From contig JAAYKJ010000215.1 of NCBI GenBank assembly GCA_012522505.1, positions 31,559-95,558 of the forward strand: a DNA stretch of 64,000 nucleotides, written 5' to 3'. Source of the DNA: Clostridiaceae bacterium (GTDB lineage Bacteria > Bacillota > Clostridia > DSM-8532). The notes beneath the pieces are model-generated. The model did no database searches. It was given only the letters and a program-made list of their open reading frames with translations, and was not told the DNA's origin. Below, one piece after another: positions 1-9,297 of the stretch (the stretch's first letter is position 1; each line of letters opens with the position of its first letter). The translations under genes and the position numbers were made by a program.

Positions 1-380
1 ATAAGCCGGAAACCCTGGTTATACAGCGTTTCCAACAGTTCCTCGAATTCCTGGAAGGATGTTGTAAACTCATCGTCGGTGGTTTCATCCAGGTTCTCAA
101 TAAAATTATGGAACATTACAATCGGGATCTCCCCAATTTCATTGGGCTGTACGACAGAATAATCCACAGGCTCGGGGGTTGGTCCCTCCGGCGCCCGGGT
201 AACCTCAGGTGTTGTGGTTGGCTCTGGCGCAGGAGTATGCGGTCCAGCCGGAGCTGTTGTTGGGGCATCTGTTGGCTTCGCATCAGCGCTCCTTCTCTTT
301 TCCGGTTTGCATGACACAATTATTAACAAGGCAACAGCCAATATCAGTATAATGAGTAACCGAATCCATTTTCTTTTCAT
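1..380 (-). CDS. Lipoprotein-like polysaccharide deacetylase, N-terminal part (truncated by window edge)
   Basis: Minus-strand frame MKRKWIRLLIILILAVALLIIVSCKPEKRRS...PTPEPVDYSVVQPNEIGEIPIVMFHNF: signal/lipobox-like start, Pro/Thr linker, then a deacetylase-like IPIVMFHNF stretch; open to the window edge. Confidence 0.7.
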   Translation of the reverse strand, partial: MKRKWIRLLIILILAVALLIIVSCKPEKRRSADAKPTDAPTTAPAGPHTPAPEPTTTPEVTRAPEGPTPEPVDYSVVQPNEIGEIPIVMFHNFIENLDETTDDEFTTSFQEFEELLETLYNQGFRL

Positions 381-403
381 CTTTTGTTCCACTTCCGATC
401 AAA

Positions 404-940
404 TTAATATTCTATCCCACGTCTTGCTTTTATTCCTTCATCATATGGATGCTTAACAGCATTGATTACAGATATATAATCGGCGATATTATAAAAAGCT
501 TGAGATGCATTTCTGCCCGTACAAACTACTTCAACCTTTTCTGGCCTTTCTTTTATCGTTTTAAGAATATCCTCTTCCTCAAGCAGTTGGCACTGAATGC
601 AGTCCAGAATTTCGTCCAAAACAATCAAATCCCACAACCCTGTTTGCATCTGTTGTCTCAGGTGCTCCCATCCGCGTCTGATGTCCTCTTTGGTTTGGGC
701 GAGCTCTTGTTCTGTCATATTCCACAGAAATTTGGTATGATGCTGTACCGGCCTGAAAAAACATAGCTTATCAGTGAAACCCTCAAGAATTATATTTTCA
801 CCGGTTTCTAAGTTTTTAAGGAATTGCGCAAACAAAACCTTCATATCATGCCCGAGTGCGCGAATTGTTAACCCTGCAGCAGCAGTCGTTTTCCCTTTCC
901 CGGATCCGATATAGAGGTGCAATCTTCCTTGTCTTTCCAT
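404..940 (-). CDS. cobO: Cob(I)yrinic acid a,c-diamide adenosyltransferase (CobO/BtuR-like)
   Basis: LHLYIGSGKGKTTAAAGLTIRALGHDMKVLFAQFLK P-loop and LIVLDEILDCI motif; start placed at internal MERQGRLHLY rather than the longer ORF start at 991. Confidence 0.85.
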   Translation of the reverse strand: MERQGRLHLYIGSGKGKTTAAAGLTIRALGHDMKVLFAQFLKNLETGENIILEGFTDKLCFFRPVQHHTKFLWNMTEQELAQTKEDIRRGWEHLRQQMQTGLWDLIVLDEILDCIQCQLLEEEDILKTIKERPEKVEVVCTGRNASQAFYNIADYISVINAVKHPYDEGIKARRGIEY

Positions 941-1221
941 TCTTCTCCCTTCAAGAAAGAACCCCGGGTACAACCCGGGTTCACCTTTCAAATAACGGGC
1001 AGCGGCGGTTGTTTCATCCGCTTTTTACTAAACCTTATATTCTGAAGTACAAGACTATTTTCTTTACCTGAACCTATTATAATATAAAATCTTTTTCAGT
1101 TCAACAAACTCAAAAACCCAAATGGAATTGTTACTGGTGTTTTCACTTCAAACAAAACGAGCTTGGAAAACAGGGCGTTGCTTTCCAAACTCGGCAGCAA
1201 GGTGATGAAGGGCTTGGCACT

Positions 1222-1683
1222 CTATTTAATGTATTTTTTATATGAAGCCGTTCTGTTCCCGAAACTGCTTAATCGGTTCAGTGGCTTTATTTTCCTGTTC
1301 GTTCCAATTAATCCACCAATAGCACCGGCAATAAGGCCCGTGATGATCATGATGATACCCCTCTGGTTCAGTGAAAAATCCTTAAGCAGGATACTACCTG
1401 CCAGAAACAGTAACGCCATATACGCAAACCCGGTTAAGCCACCCCTTACCATACCATTCTTTTCATTGTCTGTACCTGCTTTGAACCCTGTAATAAACAG
1501 TCCCGTAAGGGTTGCCATGAACACCGCTATGGTTGTATATTTGTCTGGAAAATCAGTAAAGGTTAGTATTGCCGCTAAAACCAGCATAACAGGTATTGTG
1601 ATGCAAAATGCCATGATCAACGCTGACCCGATTCCAAAACCAGTCTTTACTGCTGCACTTTTTCCACTCGCTTTTTCCTGCAT
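1222..1683 (-). CDS. TIGR04086-like small membrane protein
   Basis: 153 aa with four hydrophobic segments (LIMAFCITIPVMLVLAAILTF...GGLIGTNRKIK). Confidence 0.6.
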   Translation of the reverse strand: MQEKASGKSAAVKTGFGIGSALIMAFCITIPVMLVLAAILTFTDFPDKYTTIAVFMATLTGLFITGFKAGTDNEKNGMVRGGLTGFAYMALLFLAGSILLKDFSLNQRGIIMIITGLIAGAIGGLIGTNRKIKPLNRLSSFGNRTASYKKYIK

Positions 1684-1916
1684 ACTCTGTCCTCCAAAAA
1701 TAAGCTATAGTAAAATGTATGCAGAAAAACAATGATTAGAACAGACAACCGTACGATTTGGCAAGAAGCTTTATTCACTTGAGGGCCGATTGAGCCACTT
1801 CGCCGACCAGCACGCGAGCATTTCGTTCTGCGTCACCAATTCTCATTGAAAGCTGTAACATCATTACGTTAACTTGAATAAGATGGTAATGAAATAAACT
1901 CAGGGAGGGTAAAAAC

Positions 1917-2021
1917 ATGGGAGATAGAAAAGGATTCTTCGGTGAAAACAGTGAAGTATTATTTTTCATCATCCTATTCCTGCTCCTGTTCTGGGACAAT
2001 GGTTGTGGATGTTGTAACTAG
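1917..2021 (+). CDS. 34-aa hydrophobic small protein (MGDRKGFFGENSEVLFFIILFLLLFWDNGCGCCN), YjcZ-like/spore-type
   Basis: RBS-like cagggagggt upstream of the ATG; shares the SEVLFFI..FL.LF core with the ORF at 2177; below the track's length cutoff. Confidence 0.6.
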   Translation: MGDRKGFFGENSEVLFFIILFLLLFWDNGCGCCN

Positions 2022-2176
2022 TGTCTGTGGTTTATCCTTCTTCGTATATGGTGTTTCCCGTCATAATGACTAAAATGGCATAATGAGGAGGGAGAACTGG
2101 AGCAGTTAACGCATCATGATGTGAGTCAATGACAGAGTATGGAATATGTGAGCTTGATGCAAAGGAGGGAATACTA

Positions 2177-2296
2177 ATGTCAGATGGCATGTTCGGTAAT
2201 TGGGACAATAGCGAAGTACTGTTTTTCATTTTGATTTTCCTGTGCTTGTTCTATAATAATCGCAGCTTTGGATTCGGCTTTAGGGACAAATGCTAG
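2177..2296 (+). CDS. 39-aa hydrophobic small protein (MSDGMFGNWDNSEVLFFILIFLCLFYNNRSFGFGFRDKC), paralog of the preceding ORF
   Basis: Strong RBS aaaggaggg 8 nt upstream of the ATG; core NSEVLFFI shared with the ORF at 1917. Confidence 0.65.
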   Translation: MSDGMFGNWDNSEVLFFILIFLCLFYNNRSFGFGFRDKC

Positions 2297-2428
2297 TGAA
2301 TGCTTGGGTGGGTATGCACCGTTGAGCTTTGTTTGGCGGAGTTAATCCCCACCGAATTTTTATGATGAGTTTTACTTCGTAAAACACGTTTAATCTTCGA
2401 CTTTGGCTGAAGAATTTCATTATTTAAT

Positions 2429-2455
2429 AAAAGAAGCGGAAAGCCCGCTTCTTTT
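2429..2455. terminator. Putative bidirectional Rho-independent terminator
   Basis: aaaagaagcgg-aaag-cccgcttctttt hairpin with A-rich and T-rich flanks, between the small ORFs (+) and the pgsA-like gene (-). Confidence 0.65.
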
Positions 2456-2516
2456 CCTGTTTGTTTGTTGTGACTTCAGCTGAAATGGTGCCTCTCAACC
2501 TAATGTAGGACATTTG

Positions 2517-3065
2517 TTATGGCTTACTGGAGACATTTAATTTTTTCAGCTGCATGATATATCCTTTTAAATACACAACCGCCGCTGCCAGAGAAATGGC
2601 CACGCCTGCCCACAAAACCGGAACAGCTGCAACAACATCTAGAAAAGCCAGTACAATTCCAGCGAAAAGAACCGAAGCGGCGGCTTTCCCAACCCAATTT
2701 GAGGAAACCACAATCTCCTTTTTCAAAAAGAACAGTGAACCTAAAATCATCGCAAGTTCCTTTGCGCATAGAATATAGAAAAATATCACAGGAAGCCTTC
2801 CGCCTTTGGATAACATAAAAAGAGCGGTCATTTGAATTAACTTATCTGCAAGTGGATCTGCCAACTTACCGAAATTAGTTATAAATTGGAACCGGCGTGC
2901 AATATATCCATCCAGAATATCTGTAAATTCAGCCAACACAAAAAGAACCAAGCTTTGGACCCATTTCCCATCTGCCATCCATACTGCCATGACGGGTACT
3001 GCCAAAAGCCGGGCTATTGTTAATATGTTGGGGATATGTCGCCATTTACTCTTGCTACTCTTCAT
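2517..3065 (-). CDS. pgsA: CDP-alcohol phosphatidyltransferase (PgsA-like)
   Basis: IPNILTIARLLAVPVMAVWM and DILDGYIARRF...GKLADPLADKLI (CDP-alcohol phosphotransferase motif). Confidence 0.85.
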   Translation of the reverse strand: MKSSKSKWRHIPNILTIARLLAVPVMAVWMADGKWVQSLVLFVLAEFTDILDGYIARRFQFITNFGKLADPLADKLIQMTALFMLSKGGRLPVIFFYILCAKELAMILGSLFFLKKEIVVSSNWVGKAAASVLFAGIVLAFLDVVAAVPVLWAGVAISLAAAVVYLKGYIMQLKKLNVSSKP

Positions 3066-3489
3066 TGTTTTCTTCTCCGGTATAAAGCTTACATAGAAAA
3101 TGATACAGATCGGGCTTGTATTTTTTTAAATTTACAGGCTTCAGGCTGCCATTTGCCCACACATGCTCTGTTTCGCCCTGAACAATCGGCTTATGGATCC
3201 CTTTTCTTAAAATGTCATAACGAAATGTTATCCGGGTTGGAGTTAATGCTTTGATTCCCGTTTTTACAGTGATCTCATCTTCATAATAGGATGGATAGAG
3301 ATACCGGCACTTCATGCTTAAAAGCGGCAACCTTATACCATCCTTTTCCATCTGCCCATATGTCATCCCAGCATTTCTTATATAATCGGTTCTTCCGCAT
3401 TCAAACCAAATCGGGTAAACTGAATGATGGACAATACCCATTTGATCCGTTTCCTGATAACGCACGGTGAGCTTCGTTTCCGAGATCAT
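3055..3489 (-). CDS. Acyl-CoA thioesterase, 4HBT/YbgC family
   Basis: VRYQETDQMGIVHHSVYPIWFECGRTDYIRNAG hot-dog motif; overlaps the downstream gene by 11 nt. Confidence 0.85.
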   Translation of the reverse strand: MISETKLTVRYQETDQMGIVHHSVYPIWFECGRTDYIRNAGMTYGQMEKDGIRLPLLSMKCRYLYPSYYEDEITVKTGIKALTPTRITFRYDILRKGIHKPIVQGETEHVWANGSLKPVNLKKYKPDLYHFLCKLYTGEENNEE

Positions 3490-3519
3490 TTCGTCCTCCT
3501 TGCTCCTGATGAAGCCAGG

Positions 3520-4491
3520 TTACATTGCCAAAATTTTGCTCAGCTCTATCATATCCTTATCAATGGTCTTCTTCATTGCCAAGGCTTCTTGAACATCAAA
3601 ATTGACAAGAGCCCCTTTCTGCAGAGCAATAATTCGGTTTGTCACGCCTTCATGTAGTAGCTTAACAGCATAAGCTCCCATTCTGCTTGCCATGACACGA
3701 TCATATACCGTCGGGCTTCCACCGCGCTGTATATGTCCAAGAATGGTTGCCCTTGATTTAATGTCCGTTTTTTCTTCGATATATTGAGCCACCTCACCTG
3801 CGCCGCCGACACCCTCAGCAATGACAACGAGATAATGCTTTTTCCCGCGGTTTCTGCCTTCCATAATCGGTTTAATGATATCCTTGTCAATGTCAAATTC
3901 CTTTTCAGGTAGGATAACGGCTTCAGCGCCGCCGGAGATGCCCACATTCAATGCGATATAGCCCGCTTTTCTGCCCATGACCTCAAGAACACTGCATCTG
4001 TCATGGGAGTAGGCGGTGTCCCTGATTTTATCGATCGCATCCTGCACCGTATTCAAGGCCGTATCAAAGCCAATGGTATATTCTGTACAGGCGATATCGT
4101 TGTCAATCGTTCCTGGAATCCCCATAGTAGCAAGCCCATATTTGCTTAGATCCAAGAGCCCGCGAAATGATCCATCTCCACCAATAACGATCAGCGCATC
4201 CATTCCGAAAACTTTAGCGATGGAAATCGCCTTTTTAACCCCTTCCGCAGTGGCAAATTCAGCGGACCTTGCTGTTTGCAGGGATGTCCCACCTCTGTGT
4301 ATGATATCACCTACCGACCGTAGAGACATTTCAACAATATCACCACGCAAAAGCCCTTCATACCCCTTGCGCACCCCTAAAATACTAAAGCCGTAGTGAA
4401 TACCCGCCCTTACAACGGCGCGAACTGCGGCGTTCATCCCCGGTGCATCACCACCGCTGGTTACCACACCAATTGTTTTGATTTTACTCAT
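3520..4491 (-). CDS. pfkA: ATP-dependent 6-phosphofructokinase
   Basis: GVVTSGGDAPGMNAAVRAVVR, GGDGSFRG, GIPGTIDNDI, LGHIQRGGSPT. Confidence 0.95.
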   Translation of the reverse strand: MSKIKTIGVVTSGGDAPGMNAAVRAVVRAGIHYGFSILGVRKGYEGLLRGDIVEMSLRSVGDIIHRGGTSLQTARSAEFATAEGVKKAISIAKVFGMDALIVIGGDGSFRGLLDLSKYGLATMGIPGTIDNDIACTEYTIGFDTALNTVQDAIDKIRDTAYSHDRCSVLEVMGRKAGYIALNVGISGGAEAVILPEKEFDIDKDIIKPIMEGRNRGKKHYLVVIAEGVGGAGEVAQYIEEKTDIKSRATILGHIQRGGSPTVYDRVMASRMGAYAVKLLHEGVTNRIIALQKGALVNFDVQEALAMKKTIDKDMIELSKILAM

Positions 4492-4584
4492 ATTTCTCTC
4501 CGTATTTAATATTTATCCAATGAATAGCCCGTGTTATTACACGGGCCCACTTCGCATTAATAGATAGCATAAAGCAAGTACGCA

Positions 4585-4779
4585 TCAGAAGCCCTTTTCT
4601 ATAATAATACTGTGTGCTTCTTCGACTTCCCCCTCTGGGACCGAAACTTCAAAATAGTTATCGTTCTTCTCTTTTTGGCTGACAGGATTCAATTTTACAA
4701 GAATACCTTCAGCTTCCAGAATTGCCTTCAGTTTTTCCGCCATTTCCTTGTTCTGTGCCATATAAACAACAGTCCACAT
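4585..4779 (-). CDS. Short hypothetical protein, DUF2007-like
   Basis: MWTVVYMAQNKEMAEKLKAILEAEGILVKLNPV...FEVSVPEGEVEEAHSIIIEKGF; start set at the internal ATG after ggggg. Confidence 0.6.
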   Translation of the reverse strand: MWTVVYMAQNKEMAEKLKAILEAEGILVKLNPVSQKEKNDNYFEVSVPEGEVEEAHSIIIEKGF

Positions 4780-4968
4780 TTTTATACCCCCCTGCTTACA
4801 GGTTCTTACAGCCACCGGAATAAACCATCATATGTGTTTTTCACCTCATAAATGAAAAGCAAAACCGCCGTACATCATTACTATTGTCAAACAGTCGCAT
4901 TTTCATTATCCAAAAAATTCATCCTGCCCAAATTGCCCTCTGTTATCATACGCTTCGTACAAAATGGT

Positions 4969-5137
4969 TATCAAATACTCCCCAGTTCCCGTGCCCTAAG
5001 GCCAAGAATAGAGGAAGTGTATTTTTTAGCCTTCAGGGCCAAAAAATACGAATGGGTTGGAGATAAACCCGACCCGTAAAACAAGGCGCTTTCAGCCCGC
5101 GTTTTGGCGCACAATTTGTGCAAGCGCTCATTCAATG
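4969..5137 (+). repeat. Dispersed composite-hairpin intergenic repeat, copy A (near full length)
   Basis: atcaaatactcc...ccctaaggccaagaatagaggaagtgtattttttagcc...gggccaaaaaatacgaatgggttggagataaacccgac...gcgttttggcgcacaatttgtgcaagcgctcattcaatg; same blocks as the copies at 9167, 10234, 29553, 60772 and 61696. Confidence 0.8.
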
Positions 5138-5251
5138 CCCAATGGGACAGGCAAAAACTTTTTCTCGACTTTACTATATATTATTTTCTAAAAAAACGCA
5201 AGATAAATGACTGCAAGCATATGGATCTTTCAGTATTGATAACACTCTTCT

Positions 5252-8200
5252 TCAGCTATGCTGACAATGCATTTTCACCTTTATCCTGTCAACCTTCACA
5301 TTGATTTCCCCAAGCAAGCTCTCCAATTCCATGTGCAGGGTCTGGTTGTAAAAAACCCTGAAACCTTTTTGAATGCTTCCTTTGTAATACAGAAAAACAG
5401 GCTGAGTTCCTTCAAAATATTTCAGCAGTGAAGTAACCGCTCTCAGAATCTCTTGGTTGACATCATCCGTAAGCCGAACCTTTAGACAGTCAACCAGCAC
5501 AGAACTTGATTTTTCCTCTGCCTTGCTTTCTTCATTTCGATTTTCCGGTCGGGTTTCGGCCACAGGTTTACGGTTCATATATCTACCAGACCCCGGTTCG
5601 GTTACAAAAGACGTATTTCCACTCCGCTCCTGACCAGAGCCATACCCGCTGGAATAAGCTCTGCCTTTCTTTCCATTGGGTGTCCCATCGCCTTTGACAA
5701 GCGGTTTTACCATTTCCACAAGGATCTTTGGGGGCTCATCCTCGCGCACGCTGATTTTGCCTTCGACCCAAATGGGAAATTCGGGCTTTAGAAGTTCCCC
5801 GTACTTATCCAGTATATTGGGAAATACGATAACTTCCATCTGCCCAGCCAGATCCTCAAGGGTAACAAACGCCATCAGTTGGTTGCTTCTGGTCGTAATG
5901 GTTTTCATATCAACTACGATACCAGCCACGCGGGCAAAATCACCGTCGGATACCTGATGCTGAACGGGTTCCCCGTCCTTCTCCTCCATCATCAGATCGA
6001 TGGAATACACGGTTACACCCCTTTGAATGTCTTCTTCAAACTCACTCAGCGGATGTCCTGAAAGGTATAGCCCCAGCATATCCTTTTCCATTGCCAGAAG
6101 GAGCCTGGAATCATATTCATCCAGTTCGGGCCATTCAATCTCTACACAGGCGTTATCTCCTGTATCAAAAAAGGAACATTGCCCCTCCATCCGCATTTTT
6201 CTATTATGAGATATGTTATCCATGATTTTTTCATAGGCGTTCATCAGCCTGGAACGGTATACCTTTAAAGAATCAAACGCACCACTTTTGATAAGGCTTT
6301 CTACACAACGCTTGTTTAAATCCTTTCCCCCCAGCCGTTCACACAGCTCCGGAAAGCTTTTGAAAGGACCATTCTTCGTACGTTCCGAAATGATTTGTTT
6401 CACCACATTGTTTCCGACATTTTTAACAGCAGCCAAACCAAACCGGATCTTCCTGCCTGAAACGGCAAAAGCCTCTCTGCTTTCATTGATATCCGGAGGT
6501 AGCACATCGATACCATTCTTTTTGCATTCCATCACGTATTGGCTGATTTTACCGGGCGAACCCAAAAAACTGTTCAGTAATGCTGCCATGAATTCAACAG
6601 GGTAATAGTGTTTCAACCATGCCGTCTGATACCCGATAACCGCGTAAGCAGCCGCATGGGACTTGTTGAATGCATAACTGGCGAAGTCTATCATTTCATC
6701 AAAGATTGCATTGGCTGTTTTCTCATCCACGCCATTTCGAATCGCTCCCTGAATAAGAACCTTTCCATCCGAGTCTGTCTGTCCATATACGAATTTCTGC
6801 CGTTCTTCCTCCATTACCTCCTTTTTCTTTTTTGACATGGCACGGCGCACCAGGTCGGAACGGCCAAGAGAGTAACCACCAAGATCCCGTACAATCCGCA
6901 TTACCTGCTCCTGATAAACCATGCATCCATAGGTTACATTTAAGATGGGTTCCAGTAGTGGATGGGCATAACGGATGCTTTCGGGATGATTCTTGTTTCG
7001 GATATATCTGGGGATTTGATCCATCGGGCCTGGCCTGTACAGGGAAATCCCTGCAATGATATCCTCGATGGAAGAGGGCTTCAATTCGGTCATAAACTGG
7101 GTCATTCCTGCGCTTTCAAGCTGGAAGACACCTGCAGTTTCTCCCCGGCCTATCATGTGATACACCTCGGGATCATTCATGTCGATGGCATCCATATCAA
7201 GCACTACCCCATGATTATCTTCCACCATCTGAACGGCATCCCGGATGACCGTCAGCGTTCTAAGGCCAAGGAAATCCATCTTTAGCATGCCCAGCTCTTC
7301 AAGGGTTGTCATCGGAAACTGGGTAGAAAGATTCCCTTCATTTTGATACAGCGGAACATGTTCGGTAATCGGCTGACTGGAAATCACAACACCAGCCGCA
7401 TGGGTTGATGCATGCCGTGGCATTCCCTCAAGAAGAATGGCGGTGCTGATCAGTTCATGAATGCGGGAATCATTCTCATAGACCTGTTTCAGTTCCGAAC
7501 TGAGCTTTAGTGCCTTCTCCAGATTCATACCAAGCTGCATGGGGATCATTTTGGCAACCTTGTCCACTTCATTATATGGAATAGCAAGCGCTCGTCCTAC
7601 ATCTCGTATAGCTGCACGCGCTGCCATCGTACCGAAGGTGATGATCTGCGCGACCCTGTCCTTGCCGTATTTTTGAACAACATAGTCAATCACCTCACCG
7701 CGGCGCTCAAAGCAGAAATCGATATCAATATCGGGCATACTAATCCGTTCCGGGTTCAGAAAACGTTCAAAGATGAGCTGATACCTGATAGGATCTACAT
7801 TGGTTATACCCAGACAATAAGCGACGATACTGCCCGCTGCCGATCCTCTGCCAGGGCCGACCATGATTCCGTTTTCCTTTGCATACCGGATAAAATCCCA
7901 TACGATCAAAAAGTAATCAACATACCCCATTTGCCGAATGACTGTAAGTTCATACTCCAGCCGTTCGAGGTTCGGATCGGATACAACAGAACCGGAGCCT
8001 GTAGTATCTTCCAGTGTCATCTGAGAAAAATTACAGTTTGAGTCTTGGCCGATAAGATAGCCCTGGCTGCTGGGATAACGCCTGCGGAACCCCTCCATGC
8101 AAAGGTCTTTTAAGTATTCATAAGCGTCTTTGTCATCCGGCACATCAAACTTCGGCAGATGCAGCTTTCCAAATTCAAGTTGAACATCACACATTTGTGC

Positions 8201-9004
8201 TATCTTCACTGTATTTTCAAGTGCCTGCGGACAGTAATGAAATTGCTCCCACATGGTTTTCGGAGACTTCAGGTATAATTGATCGGTTGAGAACTGCATC
8301 CGGTCTTCATCCTCAATGGTTTTTGCAGTTTGGATGCACATCAGGATTTCCTGGGCCTTCGCATCATCCCTTTTTAAATAATGAACATCATTGGTGGCTA
8401 CCAGTGGAATTCCTGTTTCTACAGACAGCTGCATCAATTTCTGGTTTACCAGCATTTGCTCTTCGATGCCATTGTGTTGCAGTTCCAGATAAAAGTTCTC
8501 TTTACCGAAGATTCCCTGATATCGAAGCGCAATCTCTTTCGCGCTGTCATGGCGGTTTTCAAGCAATGCCCTTGGAATATCCCCCGCAAGGCACGCACTT
8601 AAAGCGATCAACCCTTCGTGAAATTCCTCCAGAAGCTGAAAATCCACTCTCGGCTTATAGTAGAAGCCATCAATAAAAGAGGCAGAAACAATCCGCATCA
8701 GGTTTTTGTAGCCCTCATTGTTCCGGGCAAGAAGCACAAGATGCCCTTGATCACTATCCAGCCGGGCATCCTTATCAAACCGGGAACGGGCTGCAGTGTA
8801 AACCTCACAACCCAATATGGGCTTTATGCCTGCTTTTTTGCAGGCTTTATAAAAATCAACCACGCCATACATCGCACCGTGATCGGTGATGGCAATGGCA
8901 TCCATTCCCTTTTCCTTCACTCGTTCCACCAGAGGCGCAATCCTTGCGGCTCCGTCGAGAAGGCTGTATTCTGTATGTACATGCAGATGAACGAAAGACC
9001 CCAT
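5252..9004 (-). CDS. dnaE: DNA polymerase III subunit alpha
   Basis: PHP start FVHLHVHTEYSLLDGAARI, MPDIDIDFCFERRGEVIDYV, LYRPGPMDQIPRYI, C-terminal OB fold. Confidence 0.97.
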   Translation of the reverse strand: MGSFVHLHVHTEYSLLDGAARIAPLVERVKEKGMDAIAITDHGAMYGVVDFYKACKKAGIKPILGCEVYTAARSRFDKDARLDSDQGHLVLLARNNEGYKNLMRIVSASFIDGFYYKPRVDFQLLEEFHEGLIALSACLAGDIPRALLENRHDSAKEIALRYQGIFGKENFYLELQHNGIEEQMLVNQKLMQLSVETGIPLVATNDVHYLKRDDAKAQEILMCIQTAKTIEDEDRMQFSTDQLYLKSPKTMWEQFHYCPQALENTVKIAQMCDVQLEFGKLHLPKFDVPDDKDAYEYLKDLCMEGFRRRYPSSQGYLIGQDSNCNFSQMTLEDTTGSGSVVSDPNLERLEYELTVIRQMGYVDYFLIVWDFIRYAKENGIMVGPGRGSAAGSIVAYCLGITNVDPIRYQLIFERFLNPERISMPDIDIDFCFERRGEVIDYVVQKYGKDRVAQIITFGTMAARAAIRDVGRALAIPYNEVDKVAKMIPMQLGMNLEKALKLSSELKQVYENDSRIHELISTAILLEGMPRHASTHAAGVVISSQPITEHVPLYQNEGNLSTQFPMTTLEELGMLKMDFLGLRTLTVIRDAVQMVEDNHGVVLDMDAIDMNDPEVYHMIGRGETAGVFQLESAGMTQFMTELKPSSIEDIIAGISLYRPGPMDQIPRYIRNKNHPESIRYAHPLLEPILNVTYGCMVYQEQVMRIVRDLGGYSLGRSDLVRRAMSKKKKEVMEEERQKFVYGQTDSDGKVLIQGAIRNGVDEKTANAIFDEMIDFASYAFNKSHAAAYAVIGYQTAWLKHYYPVEFMAALLNSFLGSPGKISQYVMECKKNGIDVLPPDINESREAFAVSGRKIRFGLAAVKNVGNNVVKQIISERTKNGPFKSFPELCERLGGKDLNKRCVESLIKSGAFDSLKVYRSRLMNAYEKIMDNISHNRKMRMEGQCSFFDTGDNACVEIEWPELDEYDSRLLLAMEKDMLGLYLSGHPLSEFEEDIQRGVTVYSIDLMMEEKDGEPVQHQVSDGDFARVAGIVVDMKTITTRSNQLMAFVTLEDLAGQMEVIVFPNILDKYGELLKPEFPIWVEGKISVREDEPPKILVEMVKPLVKGDGTPNGKKGRAYSSGYGSGQERSGNTSFVTEPGSGRYMNRKPVAETRPENRNEESKAEEKSSSVLVDCLKVRLTDDVNQEILRAVTSLLKYFEGTQPVFLYYKGSIQKGFRVFYNQTLHMELESLLGEINVKVDRIKVKMHCQHS

Positions 9005-9166
9005 GATTCCCTTTCAAAACTGCTAATTTCACCCTGATGAAACCAGCCCTTTAATCATCGATATGTTTAAGCCTGTTGCTTGAAATTTCCTTTCCAGGAT
9101 TTTCGTTAATCAGCTTAGCAACAGGTTAAGCCCAATACTTTTATATTATACCAAAACTATCTGCTT

Positions 9167-9283
9167 CATTCAATGAGCGCTTGTGCGAATGTGCGCCAAA
9201 CGCAGGTTATGAAAGTTAGTGTTTTTTGGCCCTCGCGGCTAAAAATATACTTCCTGTATTCGTGGCCAGGAGCATTTGATAAA
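9167..9283 (-). repeat. Dispersed composite-hairpin repeat, copy B (internally deleted)
   Basis: cattcaatgagcgcttgtgcgaatgtgcgcc...gttttttggccctcgcggctaaaaatatacttcctgtattcgtggccaggagcatttgataaa; reverse orientation to copy A. Confidence 0.75.
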
Positions 9284-9297
9284 GGTATTTCGTATCC

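Noticed and set aside
1775-1999. Minus ORF of 74 aa (ends ...SMRIGDAERNARVLVGEVAQSALK)
   Set aside because: C-terminal part looks somewhat protein-like, but the N-terminal half is antisense to the 34-aa small ORF and no start or RBS is convincing; perhaps a gene remnant
2032-2229. Minus ORF of 65 aa antisense to the small ORF at 2177
   Set aside because: No family resemblance; the plus-strand ORF has a better RBS and a paralog next door
4852-5304. Plus ORFs of 60-75 aa in the dnaE/DUF2007 gap
   Set aside because: They translate through the dispersed repeat copy A; not coding
5506-8676. Multiple plus-strand ORFs of 60-159 aa inside dnaE
   Set aside because: Antisense to a well-supported dnaE frame with no recognisable domains; shadow ORFs
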